In this document: positions 1 through 9,043 of the stretch, one piece after another
Layout: every line of letters begins with the position of its first letter
How positions within the stretch are numbered: the stretch's first letter is position 1
Assembly (NCBI RefSeq): GCF_018502485.1
Contig: NZ_CP075546.1
Direction: 5' to 3' (one strand)
DNA from: Methanospirillum purgamenti
GTDB taxonomy: Archaea; Halobacteriota; Methanomicrobia; Methanomicrobiales; Methanospirillaceae
DNA length: 64,000 nucleotides
Notes under the pieces: model-generated
Told to the model about the DNA's origin: nothing
The model's database searches: none
The model's input: the letters and a program-made list of their open reading frames with translations, nothing else
Made by a program: the position numbers and the translations under genes

Positions 1-1
1 T

Positions 2-1144
2 GACATGATGGCTGTTGTCCGGGCTGTATCAGAAGTTTGTGGACCGGCCGGGAGATGGATTCACTATGGAGCTACATCCAATGATATCCTTGATACCGCA
101 ACCGGACTTCAGATTCGTGATGCGCTCGATATCATCGAGATTAAATTAAAAAATATTCTATCTGTGCTTCTTAAAAGAGCAGAAGAGACTAAACATCTGG
201 TATGTATTGGCCGGACACATGGGCAGCATGGCGTTCCGACAACATATGGACTTCGGTTTGCGATCTGGGCGAGTGAAATTGGAAGGCATATTGAACGATT
301 ATCGCAGATCCGTCCACGAGTATGTGTCGGACAACTAACCGGTGCGGTTGGGACACAGGCAGCCCTTGGAGAGAAAGGTATCGAGATACAAGAACAGATG
401 ATGAAATTTTTAAATCTTTCATCAGTTGATGTCTCAAACCAGATTATACAACGTGACCGATATGCTGAATATTTCTGTTTCCTGGCAAACCTTGCTACAA
501 CCCTTGACAAAATCGGTGTAGAGATCAGATCTCTGCAGCGTACAGAAATAGGTGAAGTTGAAGAAGCATTTGGTTCAAAGCAGGTTGGATCTTCAACTAT
601 GCCTCATAAGAGAAACCCAATCAAAAGTGAACAGGTATGTGGTCTTGCCCGAATTATACGTTCGTCAGTTGAACCCGCTTTTCAGAACAATACTCTCTGG
701 GATGAACGTGATCTGACCAATTCTTCACCAGAGCGAATTTTATTCCCCGAAGCCACTATTCTGACAGACCATATTCTGAAAACGATGGTGTCTGTTCTTG
801 AAGGCCTGAACCTGAGGGAGGATCGGATTAAACAGAATTTGTCAATGCTTCATGGAATAAATATGGCAGAATCAATCATGATTGAATTGACAAAAAAAGG
901 TATGGGAAGGCAGGAGGCTCATGAAGTAATCAGAGAAAAGAGTATGGAAGCTCTTACCACAGGACAACCACTTTCTGTTCTCCTCTCTCAGACACCCGAA
1001 GTTACCCGGTTTATTCAAGCAAGAGATATTGAAAAACTGCTTTCACCCGAGTCATATATCGGGACATCAGTCAGGCAGGTTGAGCGGGTAATTAAAAAAT
1101 TAGAATCGTTATATCTGAAAAAAATTAATCATAATACCCGGTAA
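2..1144 (+). CDS. purB: Adenylosuccinate lyase, 5'-truncated by window edge
   Basis: This enzyme cleaves SAICAR to AICAR and adenylosuccinate to AMP in cytoplasmic purine synthesis. The fumarase/aspartase superfamily signature SSTMPHKRNP lies near residue 196 of the visible part, and a WIHYGATSNDI segment typical of PurB is near the visible N-terminus. The reading frame is open to the left edge, so the first ATG at base 5 is internal. About 380 residues are visible against roughly 450 in the family, so some 70 N-terminal residues lie outside. The 3' end overlaps the convergent next gene by 20 bases. Family assignment is secure. Confidence 0.93.
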   Translation, partial: DMMAVVRAVSEVCGPAGRWIHYGATSNDILDTATGLQIRDALDIIEIKLKNILSVLLKRAEETKHLVCIGRTHGQHGVPTTYGLRFAIWASEIGRHIERLSQIRPRVCVGQLTGAVGTQAALGEKGIEIQEQMMKFLNLSSVDVSNQIIQRDRYAEYFCFLANLATTLDKIGVEIRSLQRTEIGEVEEAFGSKQVGSSTMPHKRNPIKSEQVCGLARIIRSSVEPAFQNNTLWDERDLTNSSPERILFPEATILTDHILKTMVSVLEGLNLREDRIKQNLSMLHGINMAESIMIELTKKGMGRQEAHEVIREKSMEALTTGQPLSVLLSQTPEVTRFIQARDIEKLLSPESYIGTSVRQVERVIKKLESLYLKKINHNTR

Positions 1145-1652
1145 AGATAGATCCATATCGTTCAAATTTAAAGTCTGAACGGTCAATGACATCTGTGGAA
1201 AATTTCCACGTCTTTTTTGGTTCCAGGTAATCTATCGTTGCATAGGCATTACCTATCTGATCTCCATCAGCATTAAAGAGATTAAATGTCAGTACAATGA
1301 TGTCAATTGTTTTATCATCCAGGTTTCTGATTTCACCTTTAATGTATGCTTTATCCCGGGAGATACGGTCAATATAGGTCTTTTTAATTGAGAGATTTAC
1401 CATTGAATCTTCTGTACATTCAAGATACCCAAATGGACGTGAGACAAATATTTTTCTTCCATTTGAATCTTCTTTTTCAATGGTACTCTGGACTTGATAA
1501 TTTACTGAATCATATACCGGAATGGAATTTCCGTATTCTTCAATTGTTATCACCTGATCTGAAAAGACAGATACTGGTGAGACAATTATGAGAAAAATCA
1601 ATGTGAAAAGGATCGAAAAAAAGGCAACCCCTGTTTTAATTTTTTTTATCAT
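1125..1652 (-). CDS. Membrane-anchored or secreted FxLYD-like protein
   Basis: I cannot name a specific function. The N-terminus has a short Lys-rich start followed by a hydrophobic stretch (about residues 9-30), read as a signal anchor or signal peptide, so the rest is probably outside the cell. The C-terminal half (about 105-165) contains a beta-rich segment with IKGEIRN and a later LTFNLFNADGDQIG motif, resembling FxLYD domains of archaeal and bacterial surface proteins. It converges on purB with a 20-base overlap of coding ends. A poly-T-rich stretch lies just inside its start. Confidence 0.6.
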   Translation of the reverse strand: MIKKIKTGVAFFSILFTLIFLIIVSPVSVFSDQVITIEEYGNSIPVYDSVNYQVQSTIEKEDSNGRKIFVSRPFGYLECTEDSMVNLSIKKTYIDRISRDKAYIKGEIRNLDDKTIDIIVLTFNLFNADGDQIGNAYATIDYLEPKKTWKFSTDVIDRSDFKFERYGSIFTGYYD

Positions 1653-1834
1653 TCCCTATGTCATACCCCCTGTATTCCATAAAATACATCATATTATTCT
1701 TACTTATTTTAACAACTTCTGATCTGTTCACTGTAATTATAAGACTACCGATAAATAGGGAAAAATCAGAGTAATGATAGGATTCTGGTCAAGACTGTTC
1801 AAAACTAAAACAGTTAAAAAGGGGGGCCAGAAAA

Positions 1835-1909
1835 ATGATGAGTTATTGGATCAAATCTGGTAAAGAAATTTTTACCGTATGCAGTCAATTAGCGAGATTT
1901 TTTGAATAA
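1835..1909 (+). CDS. Possible 24-codon leader ORF before TPR gene
   Basis: A short ORF starts at a double ATG preceded by a GGGGGG purine run (about 1821-1826) and ends two bases before the start of the downstream TPR gene. That gene itself has no clear ribosome binding site. The peptide would begin MMSYWIKSGKEIF. A second short ORF (1774-1863, 29 codons, other frame) overlaps it. Both may be chance. If real, this one would couple translation to the TPR gene. Confidence 0.2.
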   Translation: MMSYWIKSGKEIFTVCSQLARFFE

Positions 1910-1911
1910 TC

Positions 1912-2691
1912 ATGAGACTTATTACCATCCCAATAGTTATTCTGATTCTTTTTGTAATTTTTTCGATATTCACGCCGGTTCTTCTGCTCCAGGCGAGCGA
2001 ACCGATTCTTCCAACAGAAATGAGACAAACCTTTGCCCAAGTATGTGCAGATGGTTCATCAATTCTTGGAAGATATGAAACATGTGTTGAAGTATATGAT
2101 TATCTTATCACCAAATATCCCGAAATTGGTCTCTACTTTGAGAAAAAATCAGAATATCTTCAAAAACTAGGAAAGTTACAAGAGTCAGTTACTGCCCTTG
2201 ATGGGGCCATCGGGCGAGAACCAGAAAATATTGAATATCTGCTTAAAAAAGCCAGAATTACAAAATCATTAAATAAAGTTCAGGAATCAGATGCAACATA
2301 TTTCCGTATTGATCAGATTAAACCAAAAACCGCATCTGGTTTTGATTATTCTGGAGACGCAGCTTTAGATCAGGGTATGTATCAACAAGCTTATAACCAA
2401 TACACAAAGTCACTTGCATTAGATTCTACGAATGCTCAGGTTTGGGAAAAAAGGGGAGATGTCATCTTCGCCCTTCTTACTATTCCCACAGCAGGATTGA
2501 ATGCTGATGATGAATTAAAGACACAGGATCTCTATACCGAAGGTATAAAAAGTTATGAAAATGCTATCCGGTTAAATCCTGGAAAAGCAGTTGAAATTCA
2601 ATTTAAATTGACAAAACGATCAATAGATGTAGTTCCAAAAACAATTGGAGACCTGGAATCCAGATATACGCAATATAAATACCTTGAATAA
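1912..2691 (+). CDS. Secreted TPR-repeat protein
   Basis: The 259-residue product has a hydrophobic N-terminus (about residues 3-28), read as a signal peptide ending near a QASEP segment, followed by tetratricopeptide repeats. Recognisable TPR helices include the stretch around residues 60-100 (LQKLGKLQESVTALDGAIGR) and 145-180 (ALDQGMYQQAYNQYTKSLAL). TPRs are protein-protein scaffolds, so no enzymatic role is inferred. It is followed after 18 bases by another exported protein, suggesting a two-gene unit acting at the cell surface. Partners are unknown. Confidence 0.7.
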   Translation: MRLITIPIVILILFVIFSIFTPVLLLQASEPILPTEMRQTFAQVCADGSSILGRYETCVEVYDYLITKYPEIGLYFEKKSEYLQKLGKLQESVTALDGAIGREPENIEYLLKKARITKSLNKVQESDATYFRIDQIKPKTASGFDYSGDAALDQGMYQQAYNQYTKSLALDSTNAQVWEKRGDVIFALLTIPTAGLNADDELKTQDLYTEGIKSYENAIRLNPGKAVEIQFKLTKRSIDVVPKTIGDLESRYTQYKYLE

Positions 2692-2709
2692 AAATTAGAG
2701 AGGCAATGA

Positions 2710-4263
2710 ATGAATCTGAATAAAAATCTGGTTTTTTCTATTTTAATTATTCTGGGATTTATATGGATTATATTCCCGGTTCTGGCTGAACCTTCCCTCT
2801 CTCATGAAGAATGGAAGAATATTCTTGCCATAGGTGATGAGATAGATTATCTGACTGGCGCAGATCTTACTCTATTCATCTCTCCGGATCACTATTATCA
2901 AATACCGGGTCAGCAAATTGTTCTATCAGGAACACTGAAGGGTATATTTGGACCACTTTCTAATGCTTCTGTCCTAATTGAGCGGTATAATGGTACAAAT
3001 TTATCTTCTGTTTTAGAAACGGTCACTAATGCTAACGGAGTATATATTCTAACAGATTATGTAAATGAAACTGGACCTGTTGATTATCAGGCTCAATACG
3101 TTCTGAATGATAATAGTCGTGAATCCTTGAAAAGTGACAGATATGAGTTACTCGTGAATTGGCAAGGTGAACAAAATCTCTTGAATGAACAAATATCCTT
3201 TGTTAATTTGAATAGTACGAACGGTTCATTTCAAAATTATGGAGAAAATATCTCATTGTTACTCAATGCGAATTCTTTAGAATTTGTTCCTGGTGAATCT
3301 ATATCTCTATTCGGATATCTTGTTTCTGACCATAAACCAGTACCTTATGCACCGATAAAGATATATCCATATATTCATTTTAATATTACCGATCCGATAA
3401 ATCCTCTTTTTCCCGGACAAACAAAACAGGATGGGAGGGTAAATTTTTCCTACCATCTTTCCGGTCCGGATCCAGTTCATTTTTTCTTATCCTATCAAAA
3501 GAATCTGAATGAACCAATCTATAGATCGAATACAATCTCCTTTATCCCTCTTGAATCCGGAATAAATCCCCCTGCCCGGATAGTTCACGAAAAAGAGACG
3601 ATAATTGCATATCTTCAAAATGAAACGGTTGATCCTATTCAGAATATTACCGTGTATGGTTGGTACAATGGAAATGGCGGTTCTGGTGTTCCACTTTCTC
3701 CCTTAGATCTTGTATGGTATAATTTTGGTGAAAAGATCTGGGATAGATATCAGAACAGCAGCCAGGTTCTGACGAATGCAGATGGAAAATTTGAATGTAC
3801 AGTAAAAGCTCCACAGACACCAGGAATGTATCTTCTTGGGATGAGAAGGCCGGGAAGTGTTACTTCAAATCAATTATACTCAAATGTTCTTGCATTGTCT
3901 GTTGTAATCCCTGAATTAGAAGAAGATTATATAGAGGTTCAACCTACCGGGAATATTCTTTTGCAAGTACAGCAATCTCCAATCCGTTTATCTGAAAAAA
4001 TTGGTATTAACATATCCCAGAAGGGATTTGATGAGTTGGACACAACAGAACTTTCGCTTCTTCTATATTACTCTGATAATGGATATGAATGGAAAATTTT
4101 TCCGTATGAAGCGATAAAACTCTTTTCTGAAGAACAAAAAACAGTTTTTATCCAACCGGATAAACCAGGATACTGGTACTTCCGGGCATCCTATAACGAT
4201 ATTTCACATGAAGTAGCAAGTTCTGATGTTCTGGTAGTTCCCGTTCTTCCTTTTGAAAAATAA
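2710..4263 (+). CDS. Large secreted Ig/carboxypeptidase-regulatory-like surface protein
   Basis: The 517-residue protein has a signal peptide (about 8-26, ending VLAEPS) and an extracellular body of beta-rich repeats. Segments such as VLSGTLKGIFGPLSNASVLIE and later FGYLVSDHKPVPYAPIKI look like Big/CarboxypepD_reg-like folds (x-G-x-L-x-P-x-x-x-A-x-V pattern). Several N-x-S/T sequons suggest N-glycosylation, consistent with the AglJ-type glycosyltransferase elsewhere in this window. There is no clear C-terminal membrane anchor. It follows the TPR gene with an 18-base gap. Function is unknown; adhesion or S-layer association is a guess. Confidence 0.65.
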   Translation: MNLNKNLVFSILIILGFIWIIFPVLAEPSLSHEEWKNILAIGDEIDYLTGADLTLFISPDHYYQIPGQQIVLSGTLKGIFGPLSNASVLIERYNGTNLSSVLETVTNANGVYILTDYVNETGPVDYQAQYVLNDNSRESLKSDRYELLVNWQGEQNLLNEQISFVNLNSTNGSFQNYGENISLLLNANSLEFVPGESISLFGYLVSDHKPVPYAPIKIYPYIHFNITDPINPLFPGQTKQDGRVNFSYHLSGPDPVHFFLSYQKNLNEPIYRSNTISFIPLESGINPPARIVHEKETIIAYLQNETVDPIQNITVYGWYNGNGGSGVPLSPLDLVWYNFGEKIWDRYQNSSQVLTNADGKFECTVKAPQTPGMYLLGMRRPGSVTSNQLYSNVLALSVVIPELEEDYIEVQPTGNILLQVQQSPIRLSEKIGINISQKGFDELDTTELSLLLYYSDNGYEWKIFPYEAIKLFSEEQKTVFIQPDKPGYWYFRASYNDISHEVASSDVLVVPVLPFEK

Positions 4264-4275
4264 TTTTAAAATTTT

Positions 4276-4536
4276 TTATATTAATCCAAATATATGCAAT
4301 ATTAAAAGAAGTATTGCTCCAGGTATTCCTGCTATCGCACATACTATCACCGATAACCATCCTATTTGGATATCAGGAAAACCCAATAATGGGAAGATAT
4401 TCAGCACTTTTACTATACCAAGTAATAAAAGACCCAGGATTGAGTTAATAATAATTTTGGCAATATTTTTTAAGAGGATCCAAAGGACTGCTAGTACAAT
4501 CAGACAGAGTACTAACAAAATCAGTGTACCTATCAT
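4276..4536 (-). CDS. BofA-like small membrane protein
   Basis: The 86-residue product is almost entirely hydrophobic, with three likely membrane segments (about 1-24, 30-45, 58-85). The pattern AKIIINSILGLLLLG followed by a short linker and GIPGAILLLILHIFG resembles the pro-sigma-K processing inhibitor family (BofA, Pfam PF07441), which has archaeal members of unknown role. Archaea have no sigma-K, so the sporulation function cannot apply. The opposite-strand ORF over the same bases is basic and low complexity and was not chosen. The gene converges on the surface-protein gene at 2710-4263. Confidence 0.6.
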   Translation of the reverse strand: MIGTLILLVLCLIVLAVLWILLKNIAKIIINSILGLLLLGIVKVLNIFPLLGFPDIQIGWLSVIVCAIAGIPGAILLLILHIFGLI

Positions 4537-4680
4537 ACATTCTTTCTTCAGATATTAGCATATTAACCTTTCAGAACGCAGATGATATGGAAAGAATTTT
4601 TCATCATACCTGATGATGGTTATGATGTGAAAACAAAAACTATCTTTTCATACTGATAATCAGACAGGAGTATAAAAAAC

Positions 4681-5745
4681 ATGGACGCTATCCGGTTTTT
4701 TCGTATATATGATATCGGAAGGGAAATTGATATTCAAAATTTGGAAACTGCTCTGGCACGAAGTTATTATACAGCCAGAACAAATTTTCAGAGAATAAAA
4801 CCCAAATCTATCAGGATAGAAGATCCTCCGCTATTATTACGGATGCATCCGACTGAAGTGATTATTTCCGGACTTCGGTATGATTTACAGGTTTCTGCCC
4901 GGATATTTGATATTGGTGCTATTAGTATCTGTTTTGTATATGAGATCGATGAGAGTAAAAATGATATTTCATTTGAGGAAACGGGCTTATCATTTTTTAA
5001 TGATGAAATAATATCTGATCTTTTTTCTTCACATCTCACCACCCTGAAAGAAATACTAAGGCCCCATATCACCGACATTCAAATAGATGAAACCTTTTTT
5101 GAGGATTATTTTATTTTCTTTACTGATAATCCGGACAAACCAATAGATGAAGCAGTATTGCTACTCGGTGAGAGAACCCGTTTTTCACACCAGATGAGAG
5201 AAGAAATTCTCAAAAACAGTATGAGTTATACCGATGATGATGTCACTATTCTATCATGGGGGGCAGCTCTTTTAAAAAACCGCGAGGTTCCAACCGATCT
5301 TTTTGATCTTATTGAATATGCAAATGTTCAGGTCTTGGAATTGAGGTATTATGACCAGGAACTTTCACGAAAAATGGAGAAAATGTATGATGATATTGAA
5401 CTTGCTGACCGTTCTACCTGGCTGTCACGCATGAGACTGTATCATCAGATCATGGCTGACCTTATGGAACTTCATGCAGAAGTATCCGAAATAACCGAGA
5501 AAGTAAATAATCTCATCAAGGTTACTGAAGATGTATACTATGCACGGGTATATGCCACCGCTTTAAAAGTACTTCGAAGCCAGCTCTGGAGCGATAGTGT
5601 CAACCGAAAAATTGAGGTTATTCAGGAAAATTACGCTATGCTGTCTGATGAAGTCCGGATTCAACATTCGAATTTCCTTGAATGGGTCATTATTATTCTC
5701 ATCACCATGGAGTTTGTGCTTGCTATGTGGGAATTTATCTGGTAG
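4681..5745 (+). CDS. RMD1/DUF155-like protein with C-terminal membrane helix
   Basis: The 354-residue product has an alpha/beta N-terminal part, then a long helical and probably coiled-coil section (about 225-320), and ends in one membrane segment (about 332-352, WVIIILITMEFVLAMWEFIW). This layout, with an acidic central region and a WLSRMRLYHQIMADLMEL-type helix, resembles the RMD1/DUF155 family. In eukaryotes some members are mitochondrial membrane proteins; prokaryotic roles are not established. The preceding gap (4607-4680) contains a short TCATCA/TGATGA hairpin. The next gene follows after 8 bases, so the two are probably co-transcribed. Confidence 0.5.
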   Translation: MDAIRFFRIYDIGREIDIQNLETALARSYYTARTNFQRIKPKSIRIEDPPLLLRMHPTEVIISGLRYDLQVSARIFDIGAISICFVYEIDESKNDISFEETGLSFFNDEIISDLFSSHLTTLKEILRPHITDIQIDETFFEDYFIFFTDNPDKPIDEAVLLLGERTRFSHQMREEILKNSMSYTDDDVTILSWGAALLKNREVPTDLFDLIEYANVQVLELRYYDQELSRKMEKMYDDIELADRSTWLSRMRLYHQIMADLMELHAEVSEITEKVNNLIKVTEDVYYARVYATALKVLRSQLWSDSVNRKIEVIQENYAMLSDEVRIQHSNFLEWVIIILITMEFVLAMWEFIW

Positions 5746-5753
5746 GTTTTGGC

Positions 5754-6317
5754 ATGTTAGTTCATAAAGAAGCAATCAGATCCGAACTTCGGGAGAGACG
5801 ATGGAGTTTGCCTGAAGATGAACGAATTTTGATGAGCAAAAAAATTTGCATGACCCTTTCACAGGTAGTTCATCCATGTGATACGGTTCTTGTATATTGT
5901 GCAAAAGATCCTGAAGTTGAAACTTGCTGGTTCATTGATCATCTCCTTCAGAATGATCGGAAAGTAATAGTCCCGATTATTGAAGAAGAAACAGTAGGTC
6001 TTCGGTTATCTTATATACAAACCCGTGAAGTGCTCACCCCAAGTACTTTCCATGTTCCAGAACCTGTCGGGTACGAAATCCCTGCAGATCCAGAGCATAT
6101 ATCCTGTGCGATTATCCCTATGTTGGGATTTGATCAGACCGGAGGAAGAATAGGGTATGGTGCGGGTTATTATGATCGGTTTTTATCTGAGCATTCACAT
6201 ATAAGGAAGATAGGCATTGCCTATTCAGTTCAGGAGGTTCCCACCATCCCGGTTCAAGAACATGATATCCGGATGGATGTTATCATAACAGAGTCAACTA
6301 CGTTTCATTGCTCATAG
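5754..6317 (+). CDS. 5-formyltetrahydrofolate cyclo-ligase family protein
   Basis: This family uses ATP to cyclise 5-formyl-THF to methenyl-THF. In methanogens the physiological substrate (folate- or methanopterin-related) is uncertain. The C-terminal signature GGRIGYGAGYYDRFL (about residues 130-145) is the ATP/formyl-binding loop of the family, and the N-terminus LRERRWSLPEDER fits the expected basic helix. I chose the ATG at 5754, giving the usual 187 residues; the earlier in-frame start would overlap the upstream gene and add a hydrophobic tail foreign to the family. It sits between the RMD1-like gene and the Cdc48 gene with 8-base gaps. Confidence 0.85.
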   Translation: MLVHKEAIRSELRERRWSLPEDERILMSKKICMTLSQVVHPCDTVLVYCAKDPEVETCWFIDHLLQNDRKVIVPIIEEETVGLRLSYIQTREVLTPSTFHVPEPVGYEIPADPEHISCAIIPMLGFDQTGGRIGYGAGYYDRFLSEHSHIRKIGIAYSVQEVPTIPVQEHDIRMDVIITESTTFHCS

Positions 6318-6325
6318 GAATTAAT

Positions 6326-8740
6326 ATGACCGTAAAATCAGGAATCAGACTTGAAGTTCGCCGTGCTGCAGAAGAAGACGCAGGAAAGGGGCTTGCTCGG
6401 ATTCATCCGGCAGTGATGCGGGCTCTCGGGATAGTAAATGGTGAGTTTATTGAGATTCTTGGAGGAAAGCGGGCCGTAGCAGCTGCATGGAGTTCCCAGA
6501 GTGTGTCACAAGGCAGGAATGACATTGCAATAGATGGCGAGATTCGAAGTAATGCCGGATGTGGGATTGATGACCGGGTAATTGTTCGAAGAGTAATTGT
6601 GCATGATGTCAGAAAAGTAGTCCTGCAACCAGTCACGAATATTTCTCTTAATAATCCTGAACTACTACTCGCTAAAAAACTCAGGGGCAGACCGATCATA
6701 GAAGGACAAACCGTCAGAATTGATCTGATTGGAAATACAGTTACATTTGTTGTTGCTTCTATCGAGCCCAGGGGTACCGGGGTTGTAACATTTACAACGG
6801 AGGTTATCCTTCATGATACACCATACCGGACAGAAGAGAAAAAGTCAGAAGAACTCTCAATCCATTATGAAGATATAGGTGGATTATCCCGGGAGATTAG
6901 TCTTATCAGGGAAATGATTGAGATACCTCTTCGGTATCCACAAATATTTGAACGTCTTGGTATTGATTCACCAAAAGGGGTCTTACTATATGGGCCTCCA
7001 GGAACTGGCAAAACTCTCCTTGCACGGGCAGTAGCAAGTGAAGTGGATGCGCATTTCATTCCGTTATCAGGTCCTGAGGTGATGAGCAGATATTATGGAG
7101 ATTCTGAAAAGAAAATCCGGGAAATTTTCGAAGAAGCCAGACAAAAAGCTCCTTCAATAATTTTTATCGATGAAATTGATTCTATAGCTACCAAACGGCA
7201 GGATACAACCGGAGAAGTTGAGCGGAGAGTAACTGCTCAGATTCTTACGATGATGGATGGTCTTGCCAGTCGTGGTCAGGTCGTTGTCATTGCTGCAACG
7301 AATATGCCTGACTCTATCGATCCCGCACTTCGTCGCGGAGGACGGTTTGACCGGGAGATAGAAATTGGCATACCAGACCGTATTGGCAGACTTGAAATTT
7401 ACCATGTTCATACCCGTACCATGCCCCTTGCTGATGATGTAGACCTCGAATATTATGCTGAAACTAGTTATGGATTTGTCGGGGCAGATATCGCGCTGCA
7501 TTGCAAAGAAGCAGCTATGCATGCTTTACGAGGAATTATGGGTCGGATGAAAGAGGATCAGGAAGTTCCAGCTGAAGTTATTGATTCTCTCATGATCACG
7601 AACTTGGATTTTCAAGAGGCCAGAAAAGGAATAGAACCTTCTGCCATGCGTGAACTGTACATAGAAATACCAGAAGTACCTTGGGAGATGGTAGAAGGAC
7701 TAGATGCTGAAAAACATGAGATTGAAAAAATTATTGAATGGCCGGTTCACAGGCGGGATGCTTTTGAAAAATTAAAAATAAAACCCCCAAAGGGAATTCT
7801 GCTATTTGGTCCGCCCGGAACTGGAAAAACTCTGATTGCAAAGGCAGTTGCTGCCAAATCCAGAATGAATTTTATCTCCGTAAAGGGGCCCGAACTTCTT
7901 TCCAAGTGGGTTGGTGAGTCTGAAAAACAGGTTAGAGAAGCTTTCAGAAAAGCCAGACAGTCAGCTCCTTCAATTATCTTTTTTGATGAGATTGATGCAC
8001 TGGTTCAGAAGCGTGGTCAGGAACATGGTGGAAGTTCTCGAGTCGGAGAAAGTGTCTTATCTCAAATCCTTACCGAGATGGATGGTGTGGAAGACTTATC
8101 TGGTGTAGTAATTATGGCAGCAACGAACCGGCCCGATCTTCTTGACCCCGCCCTTCTTCGGCCAGGAAGGCTTGAAAAACATATTTACATCAAACCTCCG
8201 GATCAAAAAGGAAGGAAATCAATTTTACAATTATACCTAAAAGATCTCTCATCTCTTCTGGATGAGGATATTGACTATGATGAAATGGCACAGGAAATGA
8301 AATATTTTGTAGGAGCAGATATCAGTGCTTTTGTCAGGGAAGTAAAGATGAATCTCCTCGATGATATATTCACGAAACCGAAAAAACCTGATGATGTTCC
8401 AAAAATTTCATCCGATTATCTAAAAGACATTTTATCACGTCAACAAGGGACACTTGATAATCAAAACCTTGAGATATTTGAATCTGGTGCATGGGCATTA
8501 CTATTTCCCAGAAGTAAGCAACAGATCCTCCTCCGCTCTGCTTATATTCTCAAACAGGTAGAACGAGCCGGATTAATTACAGAACTCTCACCAGATCTAA
8601 ATGAACGTGCCACCGCACTTCGGGATATGACATTCTGGCAAGATAAGGATTTTTCCAAAATTGAGGAACATACAAATCAGGTCGAAGAAGCTTTGCATAA
8701 ACAAATCAATAAAAACAAACCGTTTATTAATTCATCATAA
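6326..8740 (+). CDS. Cdc48/VAT-type double AAA+ ATPase
   Basis: This is a hexameric protein unfoldase of the archaeal VAT/Cdc48 family, feeding substrates to the proteasome. Order: Cdc48 N-domain double-psi barrel (about 1-90) and second N subdomain (100-165), D1 with Walker A GPPGTGKT at 223-230 and Walker B FIDEID near 280, then D2 with Walker A at 495-502 and FFDEID near 553. Arginine-finger segments RRGGRFDRE and RPGRLEK are present in D1 and D2. The ATG at 6326 follows an AGGAA purine run. After D2 there is an additional helical tail of about 90 residues (700-804) that I do not recognise from typical VAT. Confidence 0.93.
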   Translation: MTVKSGIRLEVRRAAEEDAGKGLARIHPAVMRALGIVNGEFIEILGGKRAVAAAWSSQSVSQGRNDIAIDGEIRSNAGCGIDDRVIVRRVIVHDVRKVVLQPVTNISLNNPELLLAKKLRGRPIIEGQTVRIDLIGNTVTFVVASIEPRGTGVVTFTTEVILHDTPYRTEEKKSEELSIHYEDIGGLSREISLIREMIEIPLRYPQIFERLGIDSPKGVLLYGPPGTGKTLLARAVASEVDAHFIPLSGPEVMSRYYGDSEKKIREIFEEARQKAPSIIFIDEIDSIATKRQDTTGEVERRVTAQILTMMDGLASRGQVVVIAATNMPDSIDPALRRGGRFDREIEIGIPDRIGRLEIYHVHTRTMPLADDVDLEYYAETSYGFVGADIALHCKEAAMHALRGIMGRMKEDQEVPAEVIDSLMITNLDFQEARKGIEPSAMRELYIEIPEVPWEMVEGLDAEKHEIEKIIEWPVHRRDAFEKLKIKPPKGILLFGPPGTGKTLIAKAVAAKSRMNFISVKGPELLSKWVGESEKQVREAFRKARQSAPSIIFFDEIDALVQKRGQEHGGSSRVGESVLSQILTEMDGVEDLSGVVIMAATNRPDLLDPALLRPGRLEKHIYIKPPDQKGRKSILQLYLKDLSSLLDEDIDYDEMAQEMKYFVGADISAFVREVKMNLLDDIFTKPKKPDDVPKISSDYLKDILSRQQGTLDNQNLEIFESGAWALLFPRSKQQILLRSAYILKQVERAGLITELSPDLNERATALRDMTFWQDKDFSKIEEHTNQVEEALHKQINKNKPFINSS

Positions 8741-8784
8741 TTTTACCCTTTCTCTGTTCAGCAAATTTAATCAAAAAATCGATG

Positions 8785-8798
8785 ATTTATTTTTTTTA
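8785..8798 (+). terminator. Poly-T terminator after Cdc48 gene
   Basis: A T-rich run with an eight-T core lies about 50 bases after the Cdc48 stop, the usual form of archaeal intrinsic termination. The rest of the 303-base gap up to the heat-shock gene is AT-rich. It holds a TATA-like ATATAATATAT near 8979 that probably serves the next gene, and I see no other gene in it. Confidence 0.4.
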
Positions 8799-9043
8799 TT
8801 AAACATTATTTATTAATCTTAACTCACTAAATTCGCTTTGGTAACATTTTAACGCTGTTTTCTGATTTTGGAAAAACCTGTTATGGTTTTATCAACATAA
8901 GTGGAGTATTAAAGAATGACTCAAAAACCTGAGCGAAAGTGGTTAGGTGTCTACGATTATGTTCAGAAAATTTCCTTCATATAATATATGACTGAGGAAC
9001 TTGATAAGAAAGAAGACCCTATGATACAGGGAGAATAAACCAC

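Noticed and set aside
109..510. Antisense ORF within purB
   Set aside because: It lies inside a firmly identified enzyme gene and reads as a shadow frame with no start context.
4253..4558. 101-codon forward ORF opposite the BofA-like gene
   Set aside because: The product is basic and low in sequence order; the leftward reading has clean membrane segments and a family match.
4600..4670. C/D box RNA-like pattern (CTGATGATGG ... ATACTGATA) before the RMD1-like gene
   Set aside because: The C-box consensus needs a purine before TGATGA, here it is C, and no terminal stem or paired C'/D' boxes are visible. A simple TCATCA/TGATGA hairpin explains the repeat.
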